Shown piece by piece: positions 1 through 11,879 of a stretch of 64,000 bases of DNA. A program made the position numbers and the translations under genes. Source of the stretch: Blasia pusilla (taxonomy: Eukaryota; Marchantiophyta; Marchantiopsida; Blasiales). The notes beneath the pieces were generated by a model. That model did not search any database. It was given only the letters and a program-made list of their open reading frames with translations, and was not told the DNA's origin. Numbering within the stretch: the stretch's first letter is position 1; every line of letters starts with the position of its first letter. The stretch spans positions 36,208,001-36,272,000 of the forward strand of contig CM114271.1 in NCBI GenBank assembly GCA_050084515.1, given 5' to 3'.

Positions 1-2179
1 GAAAAAAGCAAGGTCTCGCCGTAGCTTTGCAGATTCGACGGATGTGAATTGGGATAAGGAGGAGAGTGGTGAATACCATGGCCTGGAGGTGACTCCTTTT
101 TAGGAAAGACATTTGCCCCGCATCAATACTCTCTGTGCCATTGAACTAAATAATGCTGAAGTTGCCATAACTCAATCACATTTTAGCCAAGTACATGTAG
201 TGGAAGTTTTGCAGAGCATGGACACCGATGGGGATGAATGATATTAAGATCTTAGCAATTAGATCAGGATCTCATCGATTAGATAAACTAGAAGTCCATA
301 GTTGTGCCTCTTGTGTGTATGTGTTTTTTAGTTCTTGTGGGGTTGAACCATTTGATAAACATGTTTTTCCTTCATACAACTTAAGAGCTATATTTGTGTA
401 GGGATATAGAGCCAGCTGTTTCAGAGAGTGATTATTCCAATAGACAAGGTGAAGTAGGAGTCCAATGTGAGAAGAACCAAAAATCTAGTGTGTATAGTCA
501 TGAGAAGACAAAGGGAGTTGAGGCCTCAAGAGACTCCAACCATGAGGTCCATGATGTAGATGCTCCCATTGATAATGAGGTGGAGGATACTAGCATGGCC
601 TACGAGAAGAATCGTGAACGTAACATTCAGAGAAGGAAAGAGATGGAGAGAGTTATTTTTCAAAACTGCCAATTGACGTATGTTTTCTTGGCCTAGAGTA
701 TATGGTTGGGGGATCCTTTAGTGGCTTTAAGTCAGTACAAGTAAATTTCATAGTGATTGTTGGTGAAATGAGGAGTACACATGATTACTCATGGCGTGGA
801 ATGAATCATTTCATGTTTATTGAACTAATTGTGAAACATGGATAGTAATGGAGCAATTCAAAAAAAGAGGCAACTAGCAACAAAGATTCATGTTGCTCCA
901 AATATGATAAGCCTTCGCTGACAAAGTGCACGCCTTAAGAAGACCCTAAATATTCCAGATTTCTCAGATAGGAAATCTGAGAAGGAACCAATGGGATATA
1001 CATCAGATGAAGACAATGTGGCCCGTTTGGATTCACCTGATCCTATAAGTATTGAATTATGGGATTATCCATATTATTCAATCGATTGACATTGATTTTT
1101 AGTGGGAGATACTTAATATGAGTATTATTCCTATGATCCTACCTTGTTTGCTAATTAAATTGAGCTCTTTATTGTGTATAGGGATGAGAATATATGAAAG
1201 GAGTCCATGGTGATAGTGTAGAGAGACAAAGATCCCAAGGCCAACAAAATATTGTTAAAGATGGGATGCATATACAGGGTTTAGGGTTTAGACCCCTCCA
1301 CGCTTAGACAGGGACAATATGTCCCATGAACCTCCATGGGAAACTCAGAGTTGGAGAGGAGGCCACTTGTGGGGTGGTTCTCCTTAGTGTGGATGGTACA
1401 ACCAACCCCCTCCCAATGTGTATGGAAGATCTCGAGAGTAGGACTCTCAACCCATGGATGAGAGAGATCTCCATGCAAGAGATGCAGAGAGGTACGTTGG
1501 AGGCATGTCAAGAGATAGATGTATGTGGGACCATTCATCCCCTTGGGGTAAATCACAGAGACCAGGTTCCTACAACCATGTACCATGTGTTGTAGTAGAA
1601 GATTGGAGGCATGGAGAGCACGGATATCCCCTTGTGAGTCGCCCTCAATGACATTCAGTGAGTACTTAATTTGATTCATTTTTTGAAATTTCACATGCCT
1701 TTACCATGTCTGAATGTATTTGTGATTTATTCTCCTCTAATATTCCTTTGCATAAACAGGTTCCACCTCTAAGAGAATTAGAAGGGCCTTCGGTAAGGTG
1801 TTGAATTCGGTATCTTTGCCATAACCTGTCATTGGTTATGATTTCAGATATATTCCATTCAATTGTAGATTTCAGATATCTCCAATGGCTTCTTCTTGTG
1901 CAAATGTTTAAGGGTCCACCGAGTAGAAGTCAATCATGTATGATTGCCACTGCACCAGAAAACACTCCATCTATAGGTGGCGGGATTCACACTTCTGGAG
2001 GTGGGGATTAAGATATCTTGTTCTACATTTCTGAATTTTCTTGAAGATATTAAGTGGATGTTGATTCCCATCTCCCCTTGAACCTCTCCTTCCCACAGTG
2101 AATTTTTATAAATAAACTTCTCCTAAGTATCTAGTATCATAGAGTCCTAACATCTTTCTAATTATATGATGAGTGTTCT

Positions 2180-2816
2180 GATGTGAAAGAAGAGAAGCAA
2201 GAATCTGGCCCATTGTCGTACAAAGCGTGACCTTTGGAACAAAGAGGCCTCAGAGCGGAACAAGGCCCATCTTTGACCTAGATTTGAGTTATTGGAGACT
2301 GGATGGGCCAATAATGAGGCCCCTGGTTATGAGGCAAGGTTCAGTGATGTAAAGGTATGGACGATGCGTTACTTAGATATCTCATGTGTGGATATAGATA
2401 AACAATCGTACGGTGAAATATCACCCCCTTGCTCTTGAAGTAAGTCTTCAGTATGTATCTCTCAATCTTCAGTAAAGAAGACATCTTCTTCCTTAAGCAA
2501 TCCGGGTTTAACCTGGATGCACCAACATACTCCCAAGCCATGTCAATATGATTGTAGACGGTGGCCATGCAAGTAATATCTTGTTTATCTATATCCACAC
2601 ATGAGATATCTAAGTAACGCATCGTCCATACCTTTACATCACTGAACCTTGTCTCATCGTACGGTGAAATATCACCCCGATCATAAGCCTGTAGAATGGG
2701 AACGCCTCGTAGACTACTGGTTGTCCGACGCAACCAAGATGAAAGTTGAAGTAATGAAATTGGCAAGGGGCAAGGTGGAGAATCCGAATCCCAATGGACG
2801 GTCAGATGTTCAGGGT
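2180..2816 (+). pseudogene. Plant transposase (Ptta/En/Spm) core segment
   Basis: From 2657 the plus strand reads through a segment with the pattern W-E-R-L-V-D-Y-W-L-S followed by a basic stretch and N-P-N-G-R. This matches the W..LV.YW.S...K...N...R signature of the plant Ptta/En/Spm transposase domain. A downstream piece at 3030-3102 has the typical basic, Thr/Gly/Ser-rich continuation ending in G-G-S-K. The preceding part of the domain (about 2406-2655) is present but flipped onto the minus strand, where it reads without stops. The order of the ancestral protein is therefore disrupted. Confidence 0.55.
2329..2657. repeat. 77-bp inverted duplication with 175-bp spacer inside the transposase exon
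   Basis: Bases 2329-2405 and 2581-2657 are reverse complements over 77 bp with a single mismatch. A 23-bp direct repeat (starting ATCGTACGGTGAAATATCAC) sits at 2405-2427 and 2656-2678, and its core GGTGAAATATCACC is nearly palindromic. The coding sense changes strand exactly across this block. The structure is best explained by template switching during replication, which duplicated one flank in inverted orientation. Confidence 0.85.
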
Positions 2817-5129
2817 GTGAGGATTGGGGTTGTAAGTGTAGTGATGCAACTCCTTATTTGAGATGATGTTCCTTACTTCCACTATAATCTTATTGTTAAT
2901 CTACTTCAACACACAACTATGGGTGCATTCATTCCAACCAAATAGAGTAAAGAAAGATAAAACATGTACTTTTTTTTTACATTAGGTATATTTCTTAGGA
3001 TTCTTACAATGTTGAGTTGGCTTGTAGGACGGGGAAAGAACAAAAACTCAGAATGAGAAGGAGTTGCAAAGTACTACACGTTTCAGTGGGGGCTCAAAGG
3101 TAAGGTCCATCCTTTAGTGGTATAGCATAGAACATGAAGCATTCATCTTACTTGGAAGTATTTCTTTAAACCTGCTTGTACATTGATAGGCTAAATCATT
3201 ATACCCTCTTCACTATGTCTTTGTGTTTTGCAGAATGCCGTGGACTCACAAGTTACCAATCAACTAGAGGTGCAAGAGCAACGATGGGTAGAGGATGTAA
3301 GGCTTTAAAACATGAGTCAAGTTCCACCATAGCTGAATTAAGTGGACAGATTGCAAATCTGGTCCAAATAGTTGCAGATCTTGCACAGAGGACAGTAGGG
3401 TAGAGGCTTCCAATGCCCACTCAACACCATGCATGACGAAGTCTAAAGTGCAAGAAGGTATGTCCATTTGTAAGAAATCATTATATGCTTGGGCAAATCC
3501 TCATTTGAGTATTTGTTATTGTCTTATTTACTTCAATACACAACTATATGTGCAATCCTTCCAATCGGAAGGTAATTTCTTAGTGTTATTTCCATGCTCT
3601 TGTGCTAGCCTTGAATTTAGCAATGTAGTTGATTTATAAACTGTGTATGAAGATGTGGGTGTGGGTATGACAGGAAGGAGACAAGTTCCGTTACAAAATG
3701 TAGATCCACTAAGTGGCGGCTTAAGTGATGGAGAGACCACACATAAGGGCCCAGATACAATATGGTTAGGAAATTCAAGTAATCAGATATCTCCAATTCT
3801 TAGATTTCAGGTTAGTTATTGAGATTTCAGATTACTTAATTAGGTTTGTTACTTAAGATGGACTTCACATATTGTTACAGGGAATCAAAAGATATTTGCT
3901 CCCTCCATCAAGTTAGGTAGAGAGGCAAGCTCAATCCGCCAAGGTATTTCCTAAACTTTCCTAGTCATAGGGATTTTGAAATGTAGCTCAAAATTAATGG
4001 CAGCTTCATATTTATAGCAAGAATGTGCTCTAGTTCATTGAGAGAAACTAATAAGGATTTATATGTGTGTAGGAGTGCGCATTGTAACAACTCCTTCGAT
4101 TCATGTGTCTCCTAAAGGTATGTAGTGTGGATACTGGTGCTTGAATTTGTTTTCTACCTTTCCTTTATTCAAGTATGATACCAAATAATGGTTACGATGC
4201 TTCATCTTATGTGACTTCATATTCAATTGATTGGACATGAAGGAAAGACAGACACTATGCCTACATTCAAAGATCCTTTGAGTGGCTGCTCAAGTGATAG
4301 AGAGGCCACATTGGGTCAGAAAGATATCCTAAACTCTTACCTTAGTGCATGTTTTCTCACCGTATCTTTAAAGCCAAAGTGGGAGTGGAAAGCCTACTCA
4401 TAAATGAGAATATTGATATTGCTGCAATTTGAAGTTGTCCATGGATTTTTTTTCACTTTCTTCTAATGCTATTCAATGTTTTCCAATAGGAAATGAGAAG
4501 ATTAAGGGCCCCCCCAATAAAGCCGGGTGGAGAGGTAAATTCAACCATAAGGGTAAGTTTTCTTCTACATGCTCTCTTACAAAAATTGGTTAGAGTTTAA
4601 GGTTCTCCTTGATGGATGCTTGTTTAAGGTTTTAGTAATCTGATCTTTTTAGGGTGGAAAATAGCATGTATTCAGGTCTTGAGGTATTTTCTCATTGCTG
4701 TAAAAGAATTTCAGATCTTGATCGTTGTAAAAAGAGTTCAGATCTTTCAAATATGATCATTGTCTTGTATGATTAAATTTGGAAAAAAAATGTATGTAGG
4801 GGCACAAAAGAAGAGGACTCAAGGGATTATGCTGGAAAAGAATCTTGAAGATGGTTTGCTAGTGAAACCATGTCCAATGAAGAAGAAGTCTAAATCCAAA
4901 GTGCACTCGGATTTTGGAAGTAAAGGACGTGCCAGCGAGCCTAAGTTGAGTGGGGGGAGGCAAAAAAAAAAGGTAATAGCCAATGCTCATGTCATTTTCA
5001 AGTATTAGTATTGTTTGTAAGCTTGCAACTTGTTTTTTATATGACATGTGAAGACATGTGTGATATTCCCCATTCAAGTTAGAATTTGGTTGGGAACCAT
5101 TTAATCATACTTTGATCATGCAATTGTAG

Positions 5130-5393
5130 ACAGGCAATGATGTCTCCTTCATAGAACATAGAAATCCTCGCCATGTACTTGCTCATGGAGTGATAACAGG
5201 GATATCCGGTCGTGATAAAGACAAAGACATTCTAGATGGGGTTATGCGGGTCACAATCTAGAGTGTCTTTGAGCCGGAGTATGCGTTATGGCAAACCAAT
5301 GAGGGGGACAATCCCCCTCAACGAGTATTAGGGGATGCAATAGGAACTAATGTACTCTGGCCTGAATTGAACTTGAAGAAACGGGTAGATTAA
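5130..5393 (+). pseudogene. C-terminal domain of En/Spm accessory protein (DUF8039-like)
   Basis: This is the last exon of the CACTA accessory gene. It follows an intron ending in TTGTAG and stops at TAA 5391-5393. The residues read H-V-L-A-H-G-V-I-T-G at the start and L-G-D-A-I-G-T-N-V-L-W-P near the end. The latter corresponds to the GDA[IV]G..[IV].WP motif that closes many plant En/Spm-type accessory proteins. One in-frame TAG lies near the middle (after R-V-T-I). No catalytic activity is expected of this domain, which is found next to transposase genes. Confidence 0.55.
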
Positions 5394-5869
5394 GGCTTTT
5401 TGTTGTTTCCTTCATGTTCTTGGAAATAGTGGTAGCAAAGGAGATTTTGTGATCCATGAAGCATTTTAAATATCACCTATTCTTCCAAAAGTGAGATCAA
5501 CTCATATGCTTTGTGGTCAGATTTTGTGATCAGATATAATATGGTCACATTTTGTGATCAGATGTTAGTAAAATGTGGTTCCTTGAAATTTGATTCCAAG
5601 TTTTATGGGTGTTAATAGTATTGCTTCTTTTATACTTTGGACTTCAAGATGAAAAGTAGTATATACAGATACTAAAAGAGTTCAGATTTGAGTCTACATA
5701 TCATAAAACTTTACCTATAAACTTATGGATACTACACTGATTTGTTCCCATATCAGAAAACTGAGTCTTAAAACTTCACATATCAGAGAACTTCAAATGG
5801 AAGTGCATTTTGTGCACTTACATATTTGAACTCTTTCAGTTTTATAGATGTGAACTCTTTTCGTAAGAC

Positions 5870-6480
5870 CCATTGTATGACTTCTAAGCATAGGACAAAA
5901 GAACATGCAATCATTGAGCAGAAATGACTCACATTGTATGACTGTCACAATCATTTGATTTAATAATAGGAATTCCATTTACAACTCAAACCATGACTTG
6001 GAATGACTGGTCATGACTTATCATTACTCACTTCTATATCTTGGCTATCATCGACTACATATAATGTTATGGCTCCATTGTTCAAATAATGACTTGGCCT
6101 GATTAGTGATGACTTGCAACCACTGACCATGACTCATCTTTAATGACTTGCCATGTAAAAATATAGATTATTCCATGACTCATGAACTACCACTTATGAC
6201 TCCAGCATCACTACAACACAATAAATTATGACTCTCGCTATAACTACGCTCATGACTCAAGCAAGTCGTTCTTTATGTATCAAATATGATTACATTATTC
6301 AATTAATGAATTGGATTGACTAGTCATGACCTATGATGATTGATCATGACTAATCATGACTTAACTTTAATGACTAGCCATCTAAAAATATTGAATGCTT
6401 TTTGACCCATAGACTACCACTTACGACTCCAACATGACTACAAAACAAAAACCAATGACTCATGCCATGTCAAAGCACAT
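5870..6480. repeat. CACTA subterminal repeat zone, left half
   Basis: About 20 copies of TGACT or AGTCA, mostly in the context ATGACTC or ATGACTT, are packed into roughly 600 bp with irregular spacing of about 20-40 bp. Dense short motifs near the ends are how CACTA elements bind their transposase. The same motif recurs at 9.53-10.21 kb next to the terminus, so this block is the inner part of one subterminal region. Confidence 0.65.
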
Positions 6481-7085
6481 GACTCAAGCTAGTGCTGACA
6501 TCTTCTTCTTCGGTTTTTTCCGCCAACATTATGAAAAGCTTGTCCTCCAAATTCTCATCAGCCGCCTCAAGGAATAAATCAATTTTCCTCAAGTCTAGAG
6601 TTGCTCTTTCGGAAGAAGAAAGCTGAAAAAATTGCTTCTCAAACTCACGCAACAATTCATTTAGAGTCATTCCCTTCCCTGGACGTCGCTTCATCCATTC
6701 TAGAAAACTCCTCTTAGTCACCTGATCCACATCATCATCGGAGAATTTTCCTTTCAGAAACTGCTCATACTCCTCCCACGAGGTTGTATTTTCTGCTCTC
6801 CACTTCTTTACTTGACTATGGTATTACAGCTAACTCAAAACTTGACACCATGTCACCTCCGGGTACACGGTTTACCTCCATCTCACAAACCTACTCGCAA
6901 ACATACTTTGTGATGTTCCTACCATCAAATCTCCCCAACTTCTTTACAATCGCTTGGAGAACCCTTGTTGATCTTTGCTCTCTTATATGAACTCCTCCTT
7001 GCTGGTTCAACAGTGTTGTCAAAGTTCGGAGAAGATCCTCAGCTCCCTCAATTTCCATTGATGAAGTACTCCCAAAAGTAGTCAT
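6470..7085 (-). pseudogene. Gypsy-like retrotransposon gag fragment
   Basis: The minus strand reads M-T-T-F-G-S-T-S-S at 7085 and continues through K-K-L-G-R-F-D-G-R-N-I-T-K-Y to W-M-K-R-R-P-G-K-G-M-T-L-N-E-L-L-R-E-F-E. That is the gag-like protein of a retroelement family I associate with bryophyte genomes. An in-frame TAG (near 6888) and a frameshift (near 6800) split it. It ends abruptly near 6490, where CACTA subterminal repeats begin, so pol is missing. It marks a retroelement piece nested in the CACTA element. Confidence 0.55.
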
Positions 7086-7151
7086 CTTGATAAGACTTCA
7101 ACTTGCAAACATAATCTACTGCCTCAAAGATCTCTTAGTGGAAGCACCATT

Positions 7152-8370
7152 TGTCGTGTCGAGAGTTTTTCTTCGAGTAAGGGCGGGCCTTCTAGTTACG
7201 GCAGATATGGTCGATGTAAGGTGAACTCTCTAAGAAGTTCTTCTTTTTCAATAAAAAATTATTATGTATACTCTCCATTCTCTCACGATAGGTATCACAA
7301 ATGAAAGTGCCGAGACGATCACTTCTTTGTAATATCCGATCCTAAAATTCCTAACTATAAATTCCCTATAAACTATTTTACGCTTGTACACGAGGAAGAT
7401 AGCATAACTAGTGTTAAACCCTACTTGAGCAGGCCTATTGATATCCATGGATTGCTATATAAGGACAAACAAAGTACAATCCCATGTTCTTCCATATGTG
7501 ATGATAGGAAGAATCACCGGAGTTGGAGATTGCATGACCTGGTTCATGAATGCCTCTCTAAAGTGATAAACTAAATAGCGAGTGAATCATTGCCTATGTA
7601 CAAAGAATACCTTGACATGATTAGGATTTAGGAAAGGAAATTCGGGCATAACTTGTGCTCCATCCCTATCCATGCTTGACAGACATTCTCTACTCCCCTC
7701 AAGAATGAATTTTGGCATAATTATTCTCGTAAGAGGGGTAATCCACTCTCATTTGGAAAATAAGAAGCCAAAAATTCACTATTTTAGTATAACTAAACTC
7801 CTCTCAAGTTATAAGCCTCTAATCTCCACACACACACCACACTTTAGAAACCTCTTGAAGAATAGACTATGGTCAAGTTTCTCTCCCAAGAGGGATGATC
7901 CACTCTCATTGGAAGAGCAAGCAATCCCAAAGCCATACACTAAAGAGTGACATGAGAGACTCAAGATGTGAAATAGAAGGTGATGAACCTTTAAAGGTCC
8001 CTCCTCTTTATATACCCATAGGAGATCCACTAGAGTACGAAATAGAGCTAATCTTATCTTGTGCCACATGACTTCCTCTCAAGGCATAGCCAATCACATT
8101 TTGACACAAGTAGATTTCCTCTCATCTCTTCCAAAATATCCTCTTTTACCCACTTGATATTTTCCAAGTTATTCCAACTACCCTAGCCACCAACCAAGAC
8201 TACTTTTGCTTTTCATTAAACCACCAACCTCATTACTTTACTCTTATAAAGTCATCTTTTATTTCTTACCTCTTTTTATAAAGTTGGGCCCGTATAAAAG
8301 AGGCACCATAAAGAGGTTTAAACATGGGAATTTCCTTTTCCTAGGCTAATTTACTTAATACTAATAAAAC
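7152..8370 (-). repeat. LTR/leader-like repeat upstream of the gag (copy 1 of a pair with 47.44-48.5 kb)
   Basis: This stretch aligns collinearly with 47440-48505. Shared blocks include TGT(C/T)GTGT(C/T)GAGAG at the left border, the segment complementary to Y-A-I-F-L-V-Y-K-R-K, and TTGTGCCACATG further right. Placed upstream of a minus-strand gag, it is best read as LTR plus untranslated leader of that element. TG begins the left border in both copies. No target duplication was found, and the right border is ragged. Confidence 0.5.
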
Positions 8371-8385
8371 TCTATCTAGCACTTA

Positions 8386-9160
8386 ATGAGGAAGGAGTTT
8401 ACACACTGGCTGATTTTACTATACGATAACGGAAAGAATGCCAATGGAGACGTTACGCATCCGCACAAAAATAGAGCGCCAAAATTGAGGCACGAAGAGA
8501 TCGAAGCAGCCATTTACCGAAGTGTAATCGAGACGACACCATTTACTTACATGAAGGATCAACTACGTACCCGAGATAATGTCTGTGGCTCCCTGACTGG
8601 ATCCAGAAAATTCTGAAGACGAGGGTGAATTCAGCAACTGCACAAGAAATGTTGGGAGAGTATTCAAGACGGTTACCTTGGTTGGGAGAGAGATCGTCTC
8701 TAGGTTACACATGAAGAGATTTTCCTTGAGGAGAAACTACGAGGGCAAGCCCAATGAAGAACTCTTCTTTGTAGCTCAATCACGAAGGAGAGGCCACCAC
8801 ATATTAGAACACTTCTTACCTGAACTCACCATAAGCTTCTCAACGTTGGAACACATGGAATCAACTCAGTCATTTGCCATGGAAAATTGTCAAACATTCA
8901 GATCCGCTTTCTTTGTGAAATGTGACAGCTTCACTTCTTTACAGCATATCTTATACCAATCTCACTCTAAGCGACCGGAAAGGTCCGAACAAACGGATGA
9001 AGAAGTGGAATAACTCACGATTCTGGGAATGTGGCTCACGATGAGACCAATCTTCTACTAGCATAATGAGGTTGCACTATTGTAGATAGCTCACTAGAGG
9101 CACAATCGAGGGCAGAGTAGAGTCAAGCAAGGTAAAACTTGTACACATGCACCATAAACT
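8386..9160 (+). other. Unrecognised open stretch between LTR-like repeat and CACTA end
   Basis: Two short plus-strand open frames (8386-8616 and 8678-9013) code for basic proteins of 76 and 111 aa with no motif I recognise. Base composition is less AT-rich than the flanks. It could be part of the inserted retroelement or another fragment. I cannot assign a function. Confidence 0.2.
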
Positions 9161-9419
9161 AGACTCGGGAGAGAGAGAGATGGAAAAGGCTTCCGAATAC
9201 TAAACCGGAAGATTTTTGGGAGCTGGTGTTCGTTATGGATGGAACCAACTAGTGTTCAATTGAGCGCGTTCACCTCAAGAGCGACTGAAGCAAGAGTGGA
9301 CCTGGACATGACGGTGACCAGCTCCAACCGATCAAGAGAGTTGTTTGCGTCCACACCTCCAGAGCGGCTTCCCAAATTCGCATTCAAGTGCATCTTGGTT
9401 TCACAGCAATCGCGCCCTC

Positions 9420-9493
9420 TCTCACTCTCCTCTCTCGTGTTTGCTCCCACGCCCTATCTCACTCTCCTCTCTCGTGTTTGTTGCCCCGCCCTC
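9420..9493. repeat. 37-bp tandem duplication
   Basis: Two adjacent units (9420-9456 and 9457-9493) share the first 24 bases exactly, including CTCTCTCGTGTTTG. They differ slightly in the GC-rich tail. It is a simple local duplication in a pyrimidine-rich stretch. Confidence 0.8.
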
Positions 9494-9529
9494 TCGGCCG
9501 ATCACTAGGAGGAGCAATGACAAACTTTG

Positions 9530-10229
9530 AACACAATACATGATCTAGTAATAAAACACAACTGATAGAAAAATCAATTGTGTCATAAAAATGGCTAATC
9601 TGGTCATAATAATAACTCATGTAGTAAACACAATGACTCAAATGGTTAGGAAATATGATTCCTACAATCATGAATGACTCGAGATAAATGACTCAAACCA
9701 TCAATATAATGTCGCAGTGAGTTATAAAATATGACTATACACATTTAAGGTGACTAAAATAGTTGTAATTGCGAACCCACCCAATCATAATTAATGACTC
9801 ATGTAGTCATAGGAAATGACGTTGTTCCTAAATATAACTCAGTCATTTCAACAACGTGTCACTCCGTCATTCGTTCATATCATTACACATGTCATCATCT
9901 AATTGAGCCTAAAAAGTCCAGCGTTCCCAAGTATGGCACGTGGCAATATAGTAGTTGATGCTCATTTTGCCACGTCATTTCTTATTTCCATGTCATACGC
10001 CAACTTGGCACTCTGAAGTGTCGCTCACACGTGCCATCTTAGTCATATATCAATGACTGAGTATCTAATGACTTGAGTCATTTACCAATATGGTAGGGAG
10101 AGTCGTATCATGTATATGACTTTGTTTATATGACTCTAATGGTTACGAGTCATCGTGAGTCATTTACCGTGAACAATGACTCAACCTAGTCATTTATTAG
10201 AGTCATATAATTGGAAATTTTTTCTAGTG
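9530..10229. repeat. CACTA subterminal repeats and right terminal inverted repeat
   Basis: TGACT/AGTCA motifs again recur every 20-40 bp, and the stretch ends at 10213-10229 in GGAAATTTTTTCTAGTG. Its reverse complement begins CACTAG followed by an A run, the standard CACTA terminus. The adjacent host triplet is ATA, a candidate for the 3-bp target duplication, but the partner end is outside the window. Confidence 0.65.
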
Positions 10230-10384
10230 ATAGAGACAAAATATAATGGTTTTCACCGAGGGTTTTTTTAGATCACCTCCCTCATTGAGTGTCCTCTTGT
10301 TGGCTGGAATATGCCTCAACCCACCATAGCCGACGCTGATCGTATATCCAGGCTTATCAGCAAGTAATTTTAGTAAACCTTTAT

Positions 10385-11760
10385 GTGAATGATCTTTATT
10401 CACAATACATACCATTGATAGAACTTCTTGAAACTACATGTGGTCTTGTTGTCTTTCCATGTGATTGTGTAGATAGTATTGTAAAATCTTGTCGAGAAAA
10501 GGGTCAGTTGATGCATAGCATGGCAACCGATCCATATAGCACGGAGTTAAATGTTCTCCAAGACATCCAATACTCTCTACTTGTAAGAAATAGGCCTTCC
10601 TATGACATTTTCCACAATGGCAATATTTTTCTCAAGGAGGTAGCCAACTGCAAGGAACATTTCTTCAGCAACAGTAACGGTATTTCACCAAATAGTAGAC
10701 TAACTATTGAAACTGGTATTTTTCCATTCTTATTCCCCTACCAACGAGGATATTTCATTGGAAAAAAAGTCTTTATTGACTATATCTATGCCCGAATACA
10801 ACAGCTGTTTACAGTTTTCACTCTTTATAAACCATATATTCTTGTTATGCACCAATTAAAACAAGCTATTGCATTAGCTTCCTCTATCCGTATGTGCATA
10901 TTAAGCAGAGAGCTAGACCTGATTAAAAAAACCATCCTGACTTGGCCAAAGGGTAGCCGTATTCTTGTTTATCCAAATATAGTTTCATCTCACAAATTCC
11001 AAGAAGTTCTTCTTGGCACATACAACACTTTCGGGACCTTCAGGCAATGGTAAACAAATGGGGGATGCGGAGTTTTTTCCTCACCCTTACTTCAGATGAG
11101 GTATCTAACAGCAAATGACCAAAAATTGATGACATAGAGTTCATTGTTAAAAAATTGAATCCTACCTTTACATGGAGAGATGCTCATATAGAATGTGTTT
11201 TTCTATTTCATACTCGTCTTAAGATGTTTCTTTGTAAAACTATGTTCTTAGTGGCCCTCAAATTCTTGGTCGTGTCCAAAACTATCTTATAAGGTACAAT
11301 GTTTAGAATAGAGGTAGTATTCACGCCCACATTATTTTGTGGGTCCATACCACAGACGTAGATCAAACCACAAATGAAATCTCTTGTTAGATTCCTTCTG
11401 CATAGTCTGTAACTCCACCTGATTGAGTTCATTCTAATGAACTATGAGTCCTCCACCATTATATTGAAACCAAACAAATTCACAAGTGCAAGACGGGTCT
11501 CTATATCATTGGAAGAACTGTAGACCACCCACCCTACTGCCGGATGGGATTTCCTTTCTCACCCACCTATCAGCTGTATGCATCTATAGACCCACTTACG
11601 TTCAAATGGATGTATTACAGACCGGGAGACCACCACATAAACGTTATACCCTACCATCCCGCTATTCTTTTACTTATGGGAGCCCATATGAACCTACAAC
11701 GTGTAACAAATGTCCAATGGTCTGTACCTTCTGAAGTATGCACTCAAATCTGAGCCCAAG
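10385..11760 (+). pseudogene. Helitron Rep (HUH endonuclease) domain, frameshifted
   Basis: The first 222 codons (10385-11053) match the Helitron-like N-terminal domain, including F-P-F-L-F-P-Y-Q-R-G-Y-F. The frame then shifts. The segment around 11050-11220 carries F-F-L-T-L-T-S-D-E and the D-A-H-I-E-C block. The HUH motif H-A-H-I-I-L-W-V is encoded from 11322, preceded by N-R-G-S-I. Near 11723 the Rep tyrosine region reads Y-L-L-K-Y-A-L-K. Rep nicks and joins single strands during rolling-circle transposition. All catalytic blocks are still visible, but at least three frameshifts and several stops mean no protein is made. Confidence 0.75.
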
Positions 11761-11879
11761 GGCTGTTTGAATATAACTATAGAGTGTGCAAGATAACTTA
11801 GACTTGACGGCCTAGATGAGGTGAGACTCAAAATCGTGTCGGGATTTGTATTAAATAGGTCAATATCTTCAACCACTTT

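Larger units (their letters stand above)
394..5393 (+). pseudogene. CACTA accessory transposase-like gene, multi-exon and broken
   Basis: Discontinuous exon-like plus-strand pieces lie at about 394-696, 1180-1650, 2180-2816, 3030-3102, 3232-3400, 4760-5008 and 5130-5393, separated by AT-rich intron-like DNA. Two pieces carry recognisable domains (entered separately): a plant transposase Ptta/En/Spm-type tryptophan-rich core and a C-terminal domain seen in En/Spm accessory proteins. The 4760-5008 piece is very lysine-rich, as linker regions of such proteins often are. In-frame stops, an internal inverted duplication at 2.3-2.66 kb and lost frames show that it is a pseudogene. The exon joins are inferred, not proven. 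Confidence 0.5.
1..10229 (+). mobile_element. Right-hand part of a CACTA (En/Spm-like) DNA transposon, interrupted by a retroelement
   Basis: Four things lie in the order expected of a CACTA element read left to right. They are a broken plus-strand accessory transposase gene (about 0.4-5.39 kb), a subterminal zone dense in TGACT/AGTCA motifs (5.87-6.48 kb), more of the same zone (9.53-10.21 kb), and a terminus whose reverse complement begins CACTAGAAAAAATTTCC (10213-10229). The two halves of the subterminal zone are separated by unrelated sequence with a minus-strand gypsy-like gag, so a retroelement probably inserted there. The left terminus is not in the window. The element is clearly dead because the gene has stops and an inversion. 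The boundaries of the inner insertion are not resolved. Confidence 0.6.

Noticed and set aside
10224-10415. Minus-strand 63-aa frame just right of the CACTA terminus
   Set aside because: Overlaps the terminus and the start of the Helitron frame. No recognised domain, so kept out of the annotation.
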